Shown here in pieces: positions 21,400 through 31,448 of a stretch of DNA of 49,046 nt; positions within the stretch are counted from its first letter, which is position 1, and each line of letters begins with the position of its first letter. The notes under the pieces are model-generated. The model had not been told where the DNA came from. It did no database searches and saw nothing but the letters and a program-made list of their open reading frames with translations. Location: contig JAMYHX010000325.1 of the NCBI GenBank assembly GCA_025529335.1, positions 1-49,046 of the forward strand. The letters are read 5' to 3'. The DNA is from Rhizopus sp. PT2906 (lineage: Eukaryota; Mucoromycota; Mucoromycetes; Mucorales; Rhizopodaceae). Position numbers and translations under genes: made by a program.

Positions 21400-21724
21400 A
21401 TTGTAATAATAAATTCGAGTTCTTGATTGTACATAGTTTTAATTTAAAAGGCAGCTGTGGCTTAGCGTGAGTCATTTTCCTTTCCTGTATGTTTACTTTG
21501 TGTGTGTATGTACATGTGCAGCTTACTGGTGTGAATAGGATGTATATACAATTGATGTATGTTGTAATATGTGGTCAAAAATAATCATAAAAGAGGGATC
21601 ATCACTTGTTTTCTCATAAAAAATTTTCTCTAAAGGGAGGTCATCCCGCTGTGACGTTAGAGTTTGGCCGCATTTTTTTTGAAAAAGAAAAAATTAAAAC
21701 TACTCTTTTTTATTCTCGTAAGCA

Positions 21725-22854
21725 ATGTCAGACAACGAAAAAGAACCTGTTCAACAATTTGATGACGAAGAAGTAATAAGCACCGTTTAGGAAAACAAAA
21801 GAAACTAACAATTGTATTATTACAGGTCGACTTTTCTAAATTAAAAAAGAAGAAGAAATCCAAGAAGAAGGTTGATTTCGAAGCAGAAGCCGAACCTTCT
21901 GAACCTACTAATGCTGCTGATAATGAGGAAGTAGCTGGTGAACAAGATGGTAACAGCAAGATGATAATTAGAAAGATTAAAGTTAAAAAGTTATAATTAG
22001 ATGCCGAAGAGGATCCTGATGCTATGTTTGCCGACTTGAAAAAGAAAAAGAAAAAGAAGGCCAAGTCAACTGAAGAGGTAAATGATAAAAGAATGGGTTA
22101 ACAGACAAGAGTATAAACACATCTGTTATAAGGATGCTCCTGCTGAAACTGAAGCCGCAGCTGATAATGATGAAGAATTAGATTTCGGTGCTTTAAAGAG
22201 AAAGAAGAAGAAGAAGAAGTCTATGGCTCAATTTGAAGCCGACTTGGCTGATGAAAATGCAGATGAAGAAGTTGTCGAAGACAAATCAGATAAACAAGCT
22301 GGCGAAGAAGCTTGGTTGAAGAGTGACAGAGACTATGCATATGAAGAGGTAATTATTATATAAATGAGTTGCCAGTGTGCCTAATGTATTATCAGCTCCT
22401 TGACCGTGTGTTCAACATCTTGAAACAAAATAATCCTGAATTGGCAGGGGAAAAGAAGAAATACACCATTGTTCCTCCTTCAATTCATCGTGAAGGTAAC
22501 AAGAAGACAATCTTTGCAAATGTATCAGAAATTTCCAAGAGACTTCACCGTCCTGCTGAACATGTCATTCAGTTCTTGTTTGCCGAATTGGGTACAACTG
22601 GTTCCGTTGACGGTGCTCAAAGATTGATCATCAAGGGTCGTTTCCAACAAAAGCAAATCGAAAATGTGCTGCGTCGTTACATTGTCGAATACGTCACCTG
22701 TAAGACTTGTAAATCTCCCAACACGATCATGACCAAAGATAACAGACTATACTTTGTTACTTGTGAACACTGTGGTTCGACTCGTTCCGTCTCTGCCATC
22801 AAGACAGGTTTCAAAGCACAGACAAAGGAAGATAGACGTGCGCTCAGAGCATAA
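21725..22854 (+). CDS. SUI3: Translation initiation factor eIF2, beta subunit
   Basis: Five exons, 21725-21772, 21826-21949, 22001-22077, 22133-22348 and 22396-22854, all in phase, give 307 aa. eIF2-beta belongs to the eIF2 GTPase complex that delivers Met-tRNAi to the 40S subunit and contacts eIF5 and eIF2B through polylysine blocks. Three such K-boxes are visible (KLKKKKKSKKK, LKKKKKKKAK, KRKKKKKK), each on its own exon. The C-terminal half has the conserved core (GRFQQKQIENVLRRYI) and the C4 zinc ribbon (CKTC, then CEHCG). Acidic stretches separate the K-boxes. The stop is 15 bp from the stop of the convergent coiled-coil gene. Confidence 0.96.
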
Positions 22855-22869
22855 AAAAATAAAATTTTA

Positions 22870-23452
22870 TTATTTCTCTTTACGTTTGGGTTTCCAGTCT
22901 GATGAATGTTCTTCTTCCAACAAAACTTGTCTTGCCTTCTTCTTCTTTTTCACTGCCTTGGGTATCGTCGGTTGTTTGTTCTGAATGACAGCAGCAGCAA
23001 TTGATTGGTCCTTTTGTTGTTCAATACGCTTTATTTCATCAATTTGTGAGAGATGCTCCATCTTTATCTGTTTTAGTTTCTCAGCTCTACTTAGTAGCTG
23101 CTTTGATCTTCCACTGAGCATCGACATGGTTGCCTTGATAGATAATAGCTTATTATTATAGACTGACAACATATCCATCTATGGCTAAATTATTAGTATC
23201 CATTTTCTTACTTTGTTATTATATTACATTTGCTTTTATTTCTGAAAGCTCCTTTTCTGTTAATAGCGATGCATCTCGCGTCTTTTGAATAAGAATTGCT
23301 AAATTGTTTGATTCATTTCTAATTAAATGTCAAAAACAACCAACATTATCTTCAAGCGTAATTTACTTTATTGTCAGTAACTGATGTTCTAACTGATCAA
23401 TGGTTGATTGTATTTGAATTGTGTAAGAAGAGCTAATATCAGTTTGAGACAT
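22870..23452 (-). CDS. Small coiled-coil protein (161 aa), possibly BLOC-1-like
   Basis: Three exons, 23452-23367, 23318-23228 and 23178-22870, with in-phase introns of 48 and 49 nt. The whole protein is predicted helical: an N-terminal MSQTDISSSY, heptad-like Leu/Ile spacing from residue 15 to about 110, and a basic tail (KKKKKA near residue 140, KPKRKEK at the end). Size and all-helical make-up resemble small subunits of BLOC-1/BORC-type complexes, but I see no diagnostic motif, so this is a suggestion only. It shares a 259-bp divergent promoter region with the DPP V gene and overlaps 3' ends with eIF2-beta. Confidence 0.7.
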
Positions 23453-23711
23453 GGCCGAGAAAGAAACACTGAATATAGAAATCAGTTGGAGCTACTCACT
23501 CATTTCCAAATATGGTCGTGTGTTTTTTTGCTGGACTGAATTTTAATTGACATTTATTCCGAGGGTCAGGAGAAATGCCATTGTACTTCCGTTTTTGTCT
23601 TTTATCTCCTTTTAAGGGATTTATCATCAATCCTGCGAGCGCGCGATTTCTTTTTATCCTTCTATAAAGCAAATCCTGGTCCCCGCTCTTTTCTCGTTTC
23701 TTTAAAGTAAA

Positions 23712-26030
23712 ATGATCGTTAAAAGTACGCTCCCGGTCCTTTTCGGAGCATTATTCTTTTCTTTTACTGCCATGGGTAAGAAATTCACTCCTGCTCATCT
23801 CATCGAACTTCCAAGACCTACTGCGCCTGTGACTTCACCCAATGGCACCTTTGCTGTCTATTCTCAGTCAGCCTACAATATCGAGGACTCCAAGGTATAG
23901 CTTATACACAAAAGATATATATTTTATCTAATGATTGTGTATAGACTATTCGTAGTCTTTACCTTTTAAATATCGAGACAAACTCGGTTGAACAGTTGAC
24001 TGAACCCTCTTACGAGACAAGTGACAGCGAGCCCTTCTTTTTGGATGATAGTCATATTGCCTATTTCCATCATGACCAAGACCTAAAAGAAGAAGTGGAT
24101 CAATTGTATGTCTTGAACTTGGCTGACAAGAGCCCTTATCGCTTAACTAATTTCCCTACTGCATTTGGTAACGTAAAATATAATGTTGATCATAAGCTGC
24201 TTGCTTTCTCTTCTGCTGTGTACCCAGATGATGGTACATTGGAAGGAGCAGCTGCAAGGGATAAAGAAATTGCCGAAACCAAGAAGGATACCGGTATGGT
24301 GTTTGATCACCTCATGGTCAGGTAGTAAATAAGAAAAAAAAACGGGTATATTTTAAAAGTAATAATTCGACTGGGGATGTAGACATTGGGATAGCTTTGT
24401 TCAAGAGAAAAAGAACAATATATTCGTTGTTCATCTTGAAATCAAAGACAACAAGTATCAACTCGCAGACGAGCCCATCAATCTACTTAAAGGCTCTGGA
24501 CTAGAATCACCCATCTTCCCTTTGGGCGATGCTGGTGATTTTGCAATCTCTCCTGATGCTTCTCAACTTGCTTTCCTTGCCAAATCAACCAAACCAGACA
24601 ATGCTTGGCAAACATCTGCTCATATCTACCTTGTATCTACAAGAGGCGATGGTTCACCCAAGGCTATCAATGACGATATCCCTGCTGCCTCTTCTAACCC
24701 TTACTTCACTCCATCCGGTCTTCTTGTCTATTTCCAAATGATGAGACCTCAGTACGAATCGGACCGCAACAGGATTACCGTATATGACTTAAAGACGGAT
24801 AAGAGAAAGGTTGTGGTCGAGTCTTGGGACAGCACGCCTCATGAAATAGTGTCAGATGGAAAAACACTCTATGTCACTGCTGAACAAAGAGGAAGACAAA
24901 AGATCTTTGCTATCGATCTTCAAACAGAACAAGTGACTGAATTGACCAAGGAAAAATATGCCTCTGGTCTCCGTCTTCTTCCGTCTGGCAACATTTTATT
25001 TACCATGAGCTCGATGAAGCACCCTGTGGCTCCTTACCTCCTCGATGTCGAAACCAAGCAAGTCAAGCCCCTCGCTGTCGAAAAGAGCCTTGCCCAGGCT
25101 TTGGCAGACATTGACTTTTCTGAGCCAGAAGATGTTGATTTTGTTGGTGCCATGGATGAACAAGTACACGGTTGGTACCTGAAGCCCGCTCAGTTTGAAG
25201 AAGGCAAAAAGTATCCTCTGGCCGTATTGATCCATGGTGGACCTCAGAGCGCCTGGAACGATAACTGGTCAACTCGTTGGAATCCTCAGATCTTTGCAGG
25301 TGCAGGATATGGTGTTGTCGCCATCAATTTCCATGGCTCGACTGGCTATGGTCAAAACTTTACGGATTCTATTGGCGGTAACTGGGGATCTCATCCTTTC
25401 CATGACATTGAAACTGGTGTTGATCATATCCTCAGCAAGTATGATTACTTGGATTCTGAGCGTGTAGCAGGACTTGGAGCTTCATATGGTGGCTATATGG
25501 CCAATTGGATTAATGGACACAGTGACAAATTTAGAGTCTTGGTGAATCATGATGGTATGTTCTCTACTCTTCAAGCTTATTATACAACAGATGAACTTTA
25601 TTTCCCTGAAACAGAGGTAAACAAAGATTACTTGTTTAAATACTCTTTTTAACTTTATATATACAGTTCAGGGGAGCACCCATTCATCCTGACAATAGAG
25701 AATTATATGAAAAATGGTCTCCTGCCAACTATGTTCATAACTGGAAGACACCTACTTTATTTATTCATGGTGGTCGTGATTATAGATTAACTACTTGTGA
25801 GTCTCTATCTGCATTCACTGCTCTCCAAAGACAGGGTATCGAATCTCGCTTCCTTTACTTCCCAGACGAAAATCACTGGGTATTAAAGCCTGCCAATTCT
25901 TTAAGATGGCATAAAGAAGGTAATAGAAATTCTCCATTTATTTATTTGTACTAACTACTATAAAGTGCTTGACTGGATCAATAAACACACCCAACAAACC
26001 AAGATTGCCTTACATTATCAATCACTTTAA
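23712..26030 (+). CDS. Secreted dipeptidyl-peptidase V (S9 prolyl oligopeptidase family)
   Basis: Five exons, 23712-23894, 23945-24321, 24383-25616, 25667-25919 and 25966-26030, all in phase, give 703 aa, the usual DPP V size. The enzyme removes dipeptides from peptide N-termini outside the cell. A signal peptide opens the protein (VLFGALFFSFTAMG). A beta-propeller of about 400 residues follows. The alpha/beta-hydrolase domain carries the nucleophile in GASYGGYM (Ser554), HGG oxyanion-type motifs, Asp636 in HGGRDYRL and His668 in ENHWV, so the catalytic triad is complete. No truncation or odd feature is seen. An AATAAA-like signal lies near 26048. Confidence 0.93.
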
Positions 26031-26365
26031 TCGAAATGAGTGAGAAATAAAACTTGATCGCATCAATAAAATAAAACGCACATCGCTGTCTTTTGGAAAC
26101 TATGTGCAGTGTTTCTAAAAAGTAAAGCCGCAGGCTCTGAAATTCGATGTTTGTGTTAGAAAAGTCAAAAGCATGTAGTTTTTTTTATGAAGGGAAAAAG
26201 CTAATTCGGTAGTAGTGTTATCATTCATAAACGTTCTATAGTTGGAATTACCCAAATTGTCAATATAGCCTTTCAGTAAATTGAAAGCTATATGAGTATG
26301 AATTGATAAATGCATTTTTAACTTGTCGCAAAGCAACACAGCGAGAGCAACGATAGCACAAGTAT
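26031..26365. other. Intergenic region between two converging genes
   Basis: Holds the 3' end of the DPP V transcript (AATAAA-type signals near 26048 and 26067) and the 3' flank of the eight-exon minus-strand gene. The 74-codon minus ORF at 26115-26339 has no domain and I do not call it. Confidence 0.5.
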
Positions 26366-28499
26366 TTATTGTCCCTTAACTTCTGCCCTAACCTCACACT
26401 CCTCCAGCTCATCTGGAAGAAGCAGACCATAGCCGCTTCCTCGCTCAGGCTTCTTTATCTCTCTCTCTACATAAGAGGACAGATTTTCTCTTGCCTCTAT
26501 GTCTTGGCCAATTTGAGAGGAAAACATGTAATCTTCATGTTCTCTCTTCATCTCATTTAGTATCTTCATCGTCTTCAGCAAGCTCGTCTATAAAAAGTTT
26601 CAGAAAAGCTTTTTTAAAGAACAATTACCTTCAGCTTCCAGGCAAAGTTCCCCAGTGTCAGAGTGCTCGCTGCCTCTTTTGCTGCCATGGGTAATTTTGA
26701 CAATGAAACTCTCTCCATCAGCTGGATATCATAAGAAGGGGCCTCAAACGACCATTGATGAAGTTTGTCATTTGCTATATTGTTACTAAGATGCCTCAAT
26801 TCTCTTAAACTAAGACTCCCTTACCTCTAGCATGCACAAAATATATCTTGAGCTGTTTGGCAGTTGACTTCTTAGCATAACAATACTTCTTGAATATTTT
26901 TCGAAGCATTGACAAAGCCACAAAAGCACCCTTCACATGATCGTAGCCAAAGCGAGCCTTATCTTTTAGCTGAAACTTGCCAGAAGTCTCAAGAACGCAT
27001 ATCTCCAAGCTGTCAACTTCAATGATAGCATCGTCACTACAGAGCTCCTCTGAAGCACTTAGTTCCTTCTCACCAGCTATAAACTTCATACCTGTTCCTT
27101 TTGCTGCAAGTTCAAACAAAGGCCAAATCACCTGGTAATTAAACATGACTTCGCTCTCACCAAGTGTTCCTACTTTTTTGAAAAGAGGAGCTTCTGCATT
27201 TGGAAGCGGCTGTTAGTTTTGGGAAGCACTACATACACCAGAAATTAGACTAATTCTACGGGCACTACCTCTACCTATTACTTATGATGTAGATCAACAA
27301 GGCTTTTTTAATGTGTAGCGCCACGCTAAACATGGCTTTATAAAGTTACCATCTTCAATTGTCTCTTTTCAAGAAGAAGAAAGAGATAAAAAAAAAAAAG
27401 AAATGTTGCTATTTATTCTAGTTTCATGTTGTCAGTTGATCAACAAAGATGCAAGAACACATGCAATTCGCATTTCATATCAGAGAGAGTGAACTGGACA
27501 GCCTTAGGTTAGGCAGAGACTTTGGTGGTGTGAAGTTGTAAAGTGACAACATAGGTAGCGTCCCAAGGAAACGCCCGTAGCATTAACCTATTTTCTGGTG
27601 CATGTAGTGCTGGCCAAGAAAAATTTTGGCAATGTAATGAGGCCACTTACTGTAACTAAGGTTTCTAAAACCTTTTTTACATAAGCACTGAAGGTTCTGA
27701 GTGGGAGATGACCGTAAAGCACTTGCTGTTTCCAAATAAATCGTACAAATAATCAGGATAGTTTGGCTTGCGTTTGACAGAATAGCCACACTCGATTACA
27801 TGGCTTTTCTCAAGGCTATAATTAATAAAATATCGTTAGATAAAAGAAGATAAGATGAGATCTGGAGCTTGCCAAAAGGCATGATGTTCGCATAGATCCA
27901 GATACTGCCGCCATACTTGCCAGACGTCCTCTTGATCCTCTAATTTCTAGCCCTTGTCTTCCTTGGTAAAAATAATCTATAATAGAAATAAGATAAGAAA
28001 GTTATACTTTATTTCAGTTAGAACACATCAATATGATATACCTTTCTTTTCTTGGAGATTTCAGCTAAGCATATAGAACAATGAACGATTACCCAAAAGG
28101 AACTTTAGAAAAAAAGAACTTACAGCTGCCAACAACGCAATTTTGGATGGTAGCATTACTTGAATTACTAACTACAGTTCCACTGTTGTTGATTATAGCT
28201 GAACTTTCACCATTTGTGTTGATCCTTAATCGTTTCTATCCAAACGAAATTGAGTTTTCAACTAGTTTAAAAGCTCTATAGTTAGTGTAAATGCTTACGG
28301 CATGACCGATTCTGCTTTTATCTTCTAATGATAGGTATGACAGGTTACTTATTTTGTCTAGATCACTGATACAAAAGCTTGGTCTCATGGTTTTCTCGTA
28401 ATCGTAATAGTTACTGAAAGTCCAATTGGAAATATCATATTCTTTAAAGAAGCCAGAGATATTTAAATTGAGGGAAGAATGCACTTTAAATTGAGACAT
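26366..28499 (-). CDS. Eight-exon protein of unknown function (424 aa), MITE in intron 5
   Basis: Exons are 28499-28299, 28235-28124, 28064-28042, 27946-27873, 27815-27689, 27194-26825, 26774-26629 and 26587-26366; every phase agrees. Intron 4 is a GC-AG intron (GCAAGC donor). Intron 5 (27688-27195) has a weak GTGCTT donor and contains MITE B; without it the intron would be about 108 nt, and a TAAC branch site lies 20 nt before its acceptor. The start region is polar. The centre reads WQVWRQYLDLCEHH, the best-conserved-looking part VLETSGKF and KARFGYDHVKGAFVALSML, and the end is helical and charged. I believe related uncharacterised proteins are repeated in Mucorales genomes but know no function. 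No signal peptide or membrane helix is seen. Confidence 0.6.
27226..27611. mobile_element. MITE B: 386-bp inverted-repeat element inside an intron
   Basis: The left end begins AGCACTACATACACCAGAAA and the right end closes with TTTTCTGGTGCATGTAGTGCT in inverted orientation. It is a diverged, oppositely oriented relative of the element at 7674-8053, sharing about 20 bp of terminal repeat and several internal blocks. It contains no ORF. It lies within intron 5 of the eight-exon gene. Flanks (GGGAAG and GGCCAAG) do not form an exact duplication. Confidence 0.75.
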
Positions 28500-30338
28500 A
28501 GTAGAAAATTAGAGGAATATACAGGAGAAAGTGAAAAAAGATGATAAATGCATTTTCAATGCAATAAGAGGTACACATAGCTATACGGTTACACCAAGTT
28601 GCGTAAATAGACATATACGCTTCGCGTCATCTCCTTTGCTTATTCTCGCATTCAAAAAGAACCTAATGTTTGCTTTATAGTCAAATAACATATTTGGCTA
28701 TGAAGAAAATACTAATGTTTTGCAGAATTTCAGAATGATGCTATTTGCCTTTATTCAAGGGCGCTTTATACACTATTTTTGGGGATCTAGTATAATCTTT
28801 CGGTCAATTAAAATCCGAGAGAGATTGCTTTCTCTCTTTTATACATCAAAATTAATGTTACGCGACGCATAGCAATAAGCGTCATTTTCTTTTTTTCTGA
28901 ACTGATAATCGCGTTTATCAGTTTTGGATTTTTCAATTTTACATATCAAGAAGAAAAAAAGGAAAAGAAAAAAGGAAGAAGATCTGGCAGATCGTTCTCA
29001 GGCCAATTGTCAGTTTTGCTTAACGCCCATCCAAAAAAGGAAATTTTATAACTCGCATAGTGCATAGAGTAGATAGCTCTCTCTGTGATCCAGCGTTAAA
29101 AAAGGTTCACCATTACATTATCATTGACAGCATGTGAGGTTAATATGAATGGCTACAGATAAGAGCTGTAAAAAAAAAACAAACAAACAAACTGGTTAGT
29201 TTCTTTGAAACCACTGCTTGTGTATATAGGAGGAAAGACGAAGCCTGTAATATTTGTGCTTATATATTTTTAAAACAATGAAGGGTTAAAAAGTATCAAT
29301 TACTGTTCTATTATAAGTCTGAGAGAAGAACTGTAATATGAGGGTGCTATTCGAATATACAGTTTTTCCTAAAAGCAATGTCACATAATAAAAAATTTAT
29401 AATACAAAATATACAAAATACGGCATCTTGAAGCGACATTACTTTCTGGAAATAGTGTATGTTTGTTTTTTACGGCGATCCACATCCAACACAGGCCTCT
29501 TTCATCTATCTTGGAATACTTTTTTGTGCTGGAGGGCACTTCATCCTTTCGAGCTCATCACATAGCATCAATAAGGCTCTCGCAACAAGTCAAGATCAAG
29601 GATGCTAGGCAATGACAAGGATGTCAAAACTTCACGATGTATCATTAGGGTTTGATACTGTTGCGACTTGTGTAAAGAATTATTGAATAGTTGATTTGTA
29701 AATGGACGATAAGTAAACGACAGCTTCCAATGGCATTCTCTTGATATAAAATAAGAAGAAGAAAAACTATTATTACGCGACAACAGTATACACCACATCG
29801 TAATATAGATTATTAATGTAATGTCACTTTATCTACAAAGTCTCTTTTAAATACAATATAATTTGGACAGGTATCTCTCAAGCACTATCCGAGGTAACAG
29901 CAGATTGTTTGCCATACCTCTACTAGTGTGAGAAGATGCTCTCAGAGCCGCGCTTTATGCATATAGGATTATAATAAGTTTTGTCTTCCTTTTTCCCCAT
30001 ATCTTTCAAGCTTGCATGATAATAACCAAATCTTTGTGAGAAATAGACTTAAGAATTGATAGTATCAAAAAATATCTTCAGTACGACGATACCAGGGGCG
30101 AGCATCTGCCACATTTTTCGTCTTCGTTTCGTCAACATTTTGATCAACCACTGAAAAATAACGTAGCCACTAAAAAGATTTGAAACAAGTGAATTCTGAA
30201 TTTATCCAATCAACATTGACTTTTTCAAATTCCCTCTTTTTTTCTTCTTCAAACAGAACTGCGCACTTGGGTGCCAATAGTGAATTTTTCTTTCTTCACC
30301 CTCTTCACACCACAAAACTTTCTGAGTCAAAATAAAAA
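28500..30338. other. 1.8-kb region without a supported gene
   Basis: AT-rich. A GCGTCAT motif occurs twice (28623 and 28878). A 76-codon minus ORF (29568-29798) and a plus-strand open stretch at about 29460-29600 overlap each other and have no domain; the plus stretch may be a decayed repeat. The last 100 bases before 30339 are CTTT-rich and likely form the leader of the FAR1-domain gene. Confidence 0.5.
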
Positions 30339-31370
30339 ATGAAAGTTGAATGCTCCAAGTCTTCTGAATTGATCTCAGAGGTCAATAGCCAACCTCTTCA
30401 TCCTGTAACTGATTTACAATCACCTTCCAAACGACTCGTCATCAACCCAGCATTATCTGAACTCACACAACAAACCTTGATTGATGTCAACAGTCAGCCA
30501 TTCAGTTTGAAAGATAACAATACACTTGTGACCTATCAAGAGTTTGGTAATCCTAATGACCGAGTATTGTATTATCCATCTGAGGGTTCATCTACCACGC
30601 AAACATCCACAGAAGCAACAACAGCAGCAGCAACAGATATGGTTGATAATCCTGCCATGATTACAGAGTTTTACGAACGGTTTGCTACCGGTAATATGTT
30701 TCCTTCACTTGCTGATCTTCGTACAGCTGCATATGAGTACGGCAAGAAATACAATGTGGCTTTAACGACAAGCAAATCAGACAAGACAAAGGTCTACCTC
30801 ATCTGTAAGCACGGTGGTCATTATCGTCAAAACGAAAAACGAGATAAAAAGAAGACAGAGATTGCAGTGCCAGATAAAGAGGTCAAGCCTCGAGTCCGAA
30901 GATCTCAAAAGACAGGCTGCGAGTGCATGATCTATGCTAGATGTAGTCGAGATAGCTTCTGGATGATTCGCAAGAGTGTTGCCGAGCATAATCATCCGAT
31001 TGCTGAAGACCCACGTACGTACGCAATGTATCGATCCTTGTCACCTGAAAATCTGTTGATTGTTCATCGATTGCTGAGAGAACGTGTAGGCGTATCGTAT
31101 ATTGTAAAGTCATTAAGAGCAAGTGGAGTCACGAATGTGATTGCAAAGGATATTGAAAATATACAGCAAGATATGAAGCGTAGAGATACTCTTAATGAAC
31201 AACTGCAGTTACAAAGTGCTGTTATTCAAGCCGGTTTACCTATCACTGAACAAACCAGCACTTTTACTACGGATCCTTCTTCTTCTTCCAACCCTTCAAC
31301 CGCTACAACTGAACAACAACAACAACAACAACATAATAGTAAGGATAACGACGACAATGCCCACCAATAA
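30339..31370 (+). CDS. FAR1-type DNA-binding domain protein (343 aa)
   Basis: A single-exon ORF. The centre (about residues 118-225) is a FAR1/WRKY-GCM1-type zinc-binding fold: FPSLADLRTAAYEYGKKY, then CKHGGHYR, a basic linker, GCECMIYAR, and the closing AEHNHPI, which provides the Cys and His ligands. FAR1 domains come from Mutator-like transposases, and here no transposase core follows. The C-terminal third is polar with a Gln run (about seven) and Ser/Thr stretches. It could be a domesticated transcription factor; the intact frame supports use by the host. It converges on the TTLL12-like gene with 78 bp between stops. Confidence 0.75.
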   Translation: MKVECSKSSELISEVNSQPLHPVTDLQSPSKRLVINPALSELTQQTLIDVNSQPFSLKDNNTLVTYQEFGNPNDRVLYYPSEGSSTTQTSTEATTAAATDMVDNPAMITEFYERFATGNMFPSLADLRTAAYEYGKKYNVALTTSKSDKTKVYLICKHGGHYRQNEKRDKKKTEIAVPDKEVKPRVRRSQKTGCECMIYARCSRDSFWMIRKSVAEHNHPIAEDPRTYAMYRSLSPENLLIVHRLLRERVGVSYIVKSLRASGVTNVIAKDIENIQQDMKRRDTLNEQLQLQSAVIQAGLPITEQTSTFTTDPSSSSNPSTATTEQQQQQQHNSKDNDDNAHQ

Positions 31371-31448
31371 ATTTTCAATTATATACATTTGTGGATACTT
31401 TTTCCTTTTTTTTTTTTTTTTTACTACCATAATAATAAAAAAAAAAAA

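Noticed and set aside
26366..28499. Gene broken by MITE B and in-frame stops
   Set aside because: The stops fall in predicted introns and the MITE lies inside intron 5; all eight exons keep phase.
29460..29800. Overlapping ORFs on both strands
   Set aside because: Neither has a domain or consistent splice sites; possibly an old repeat.
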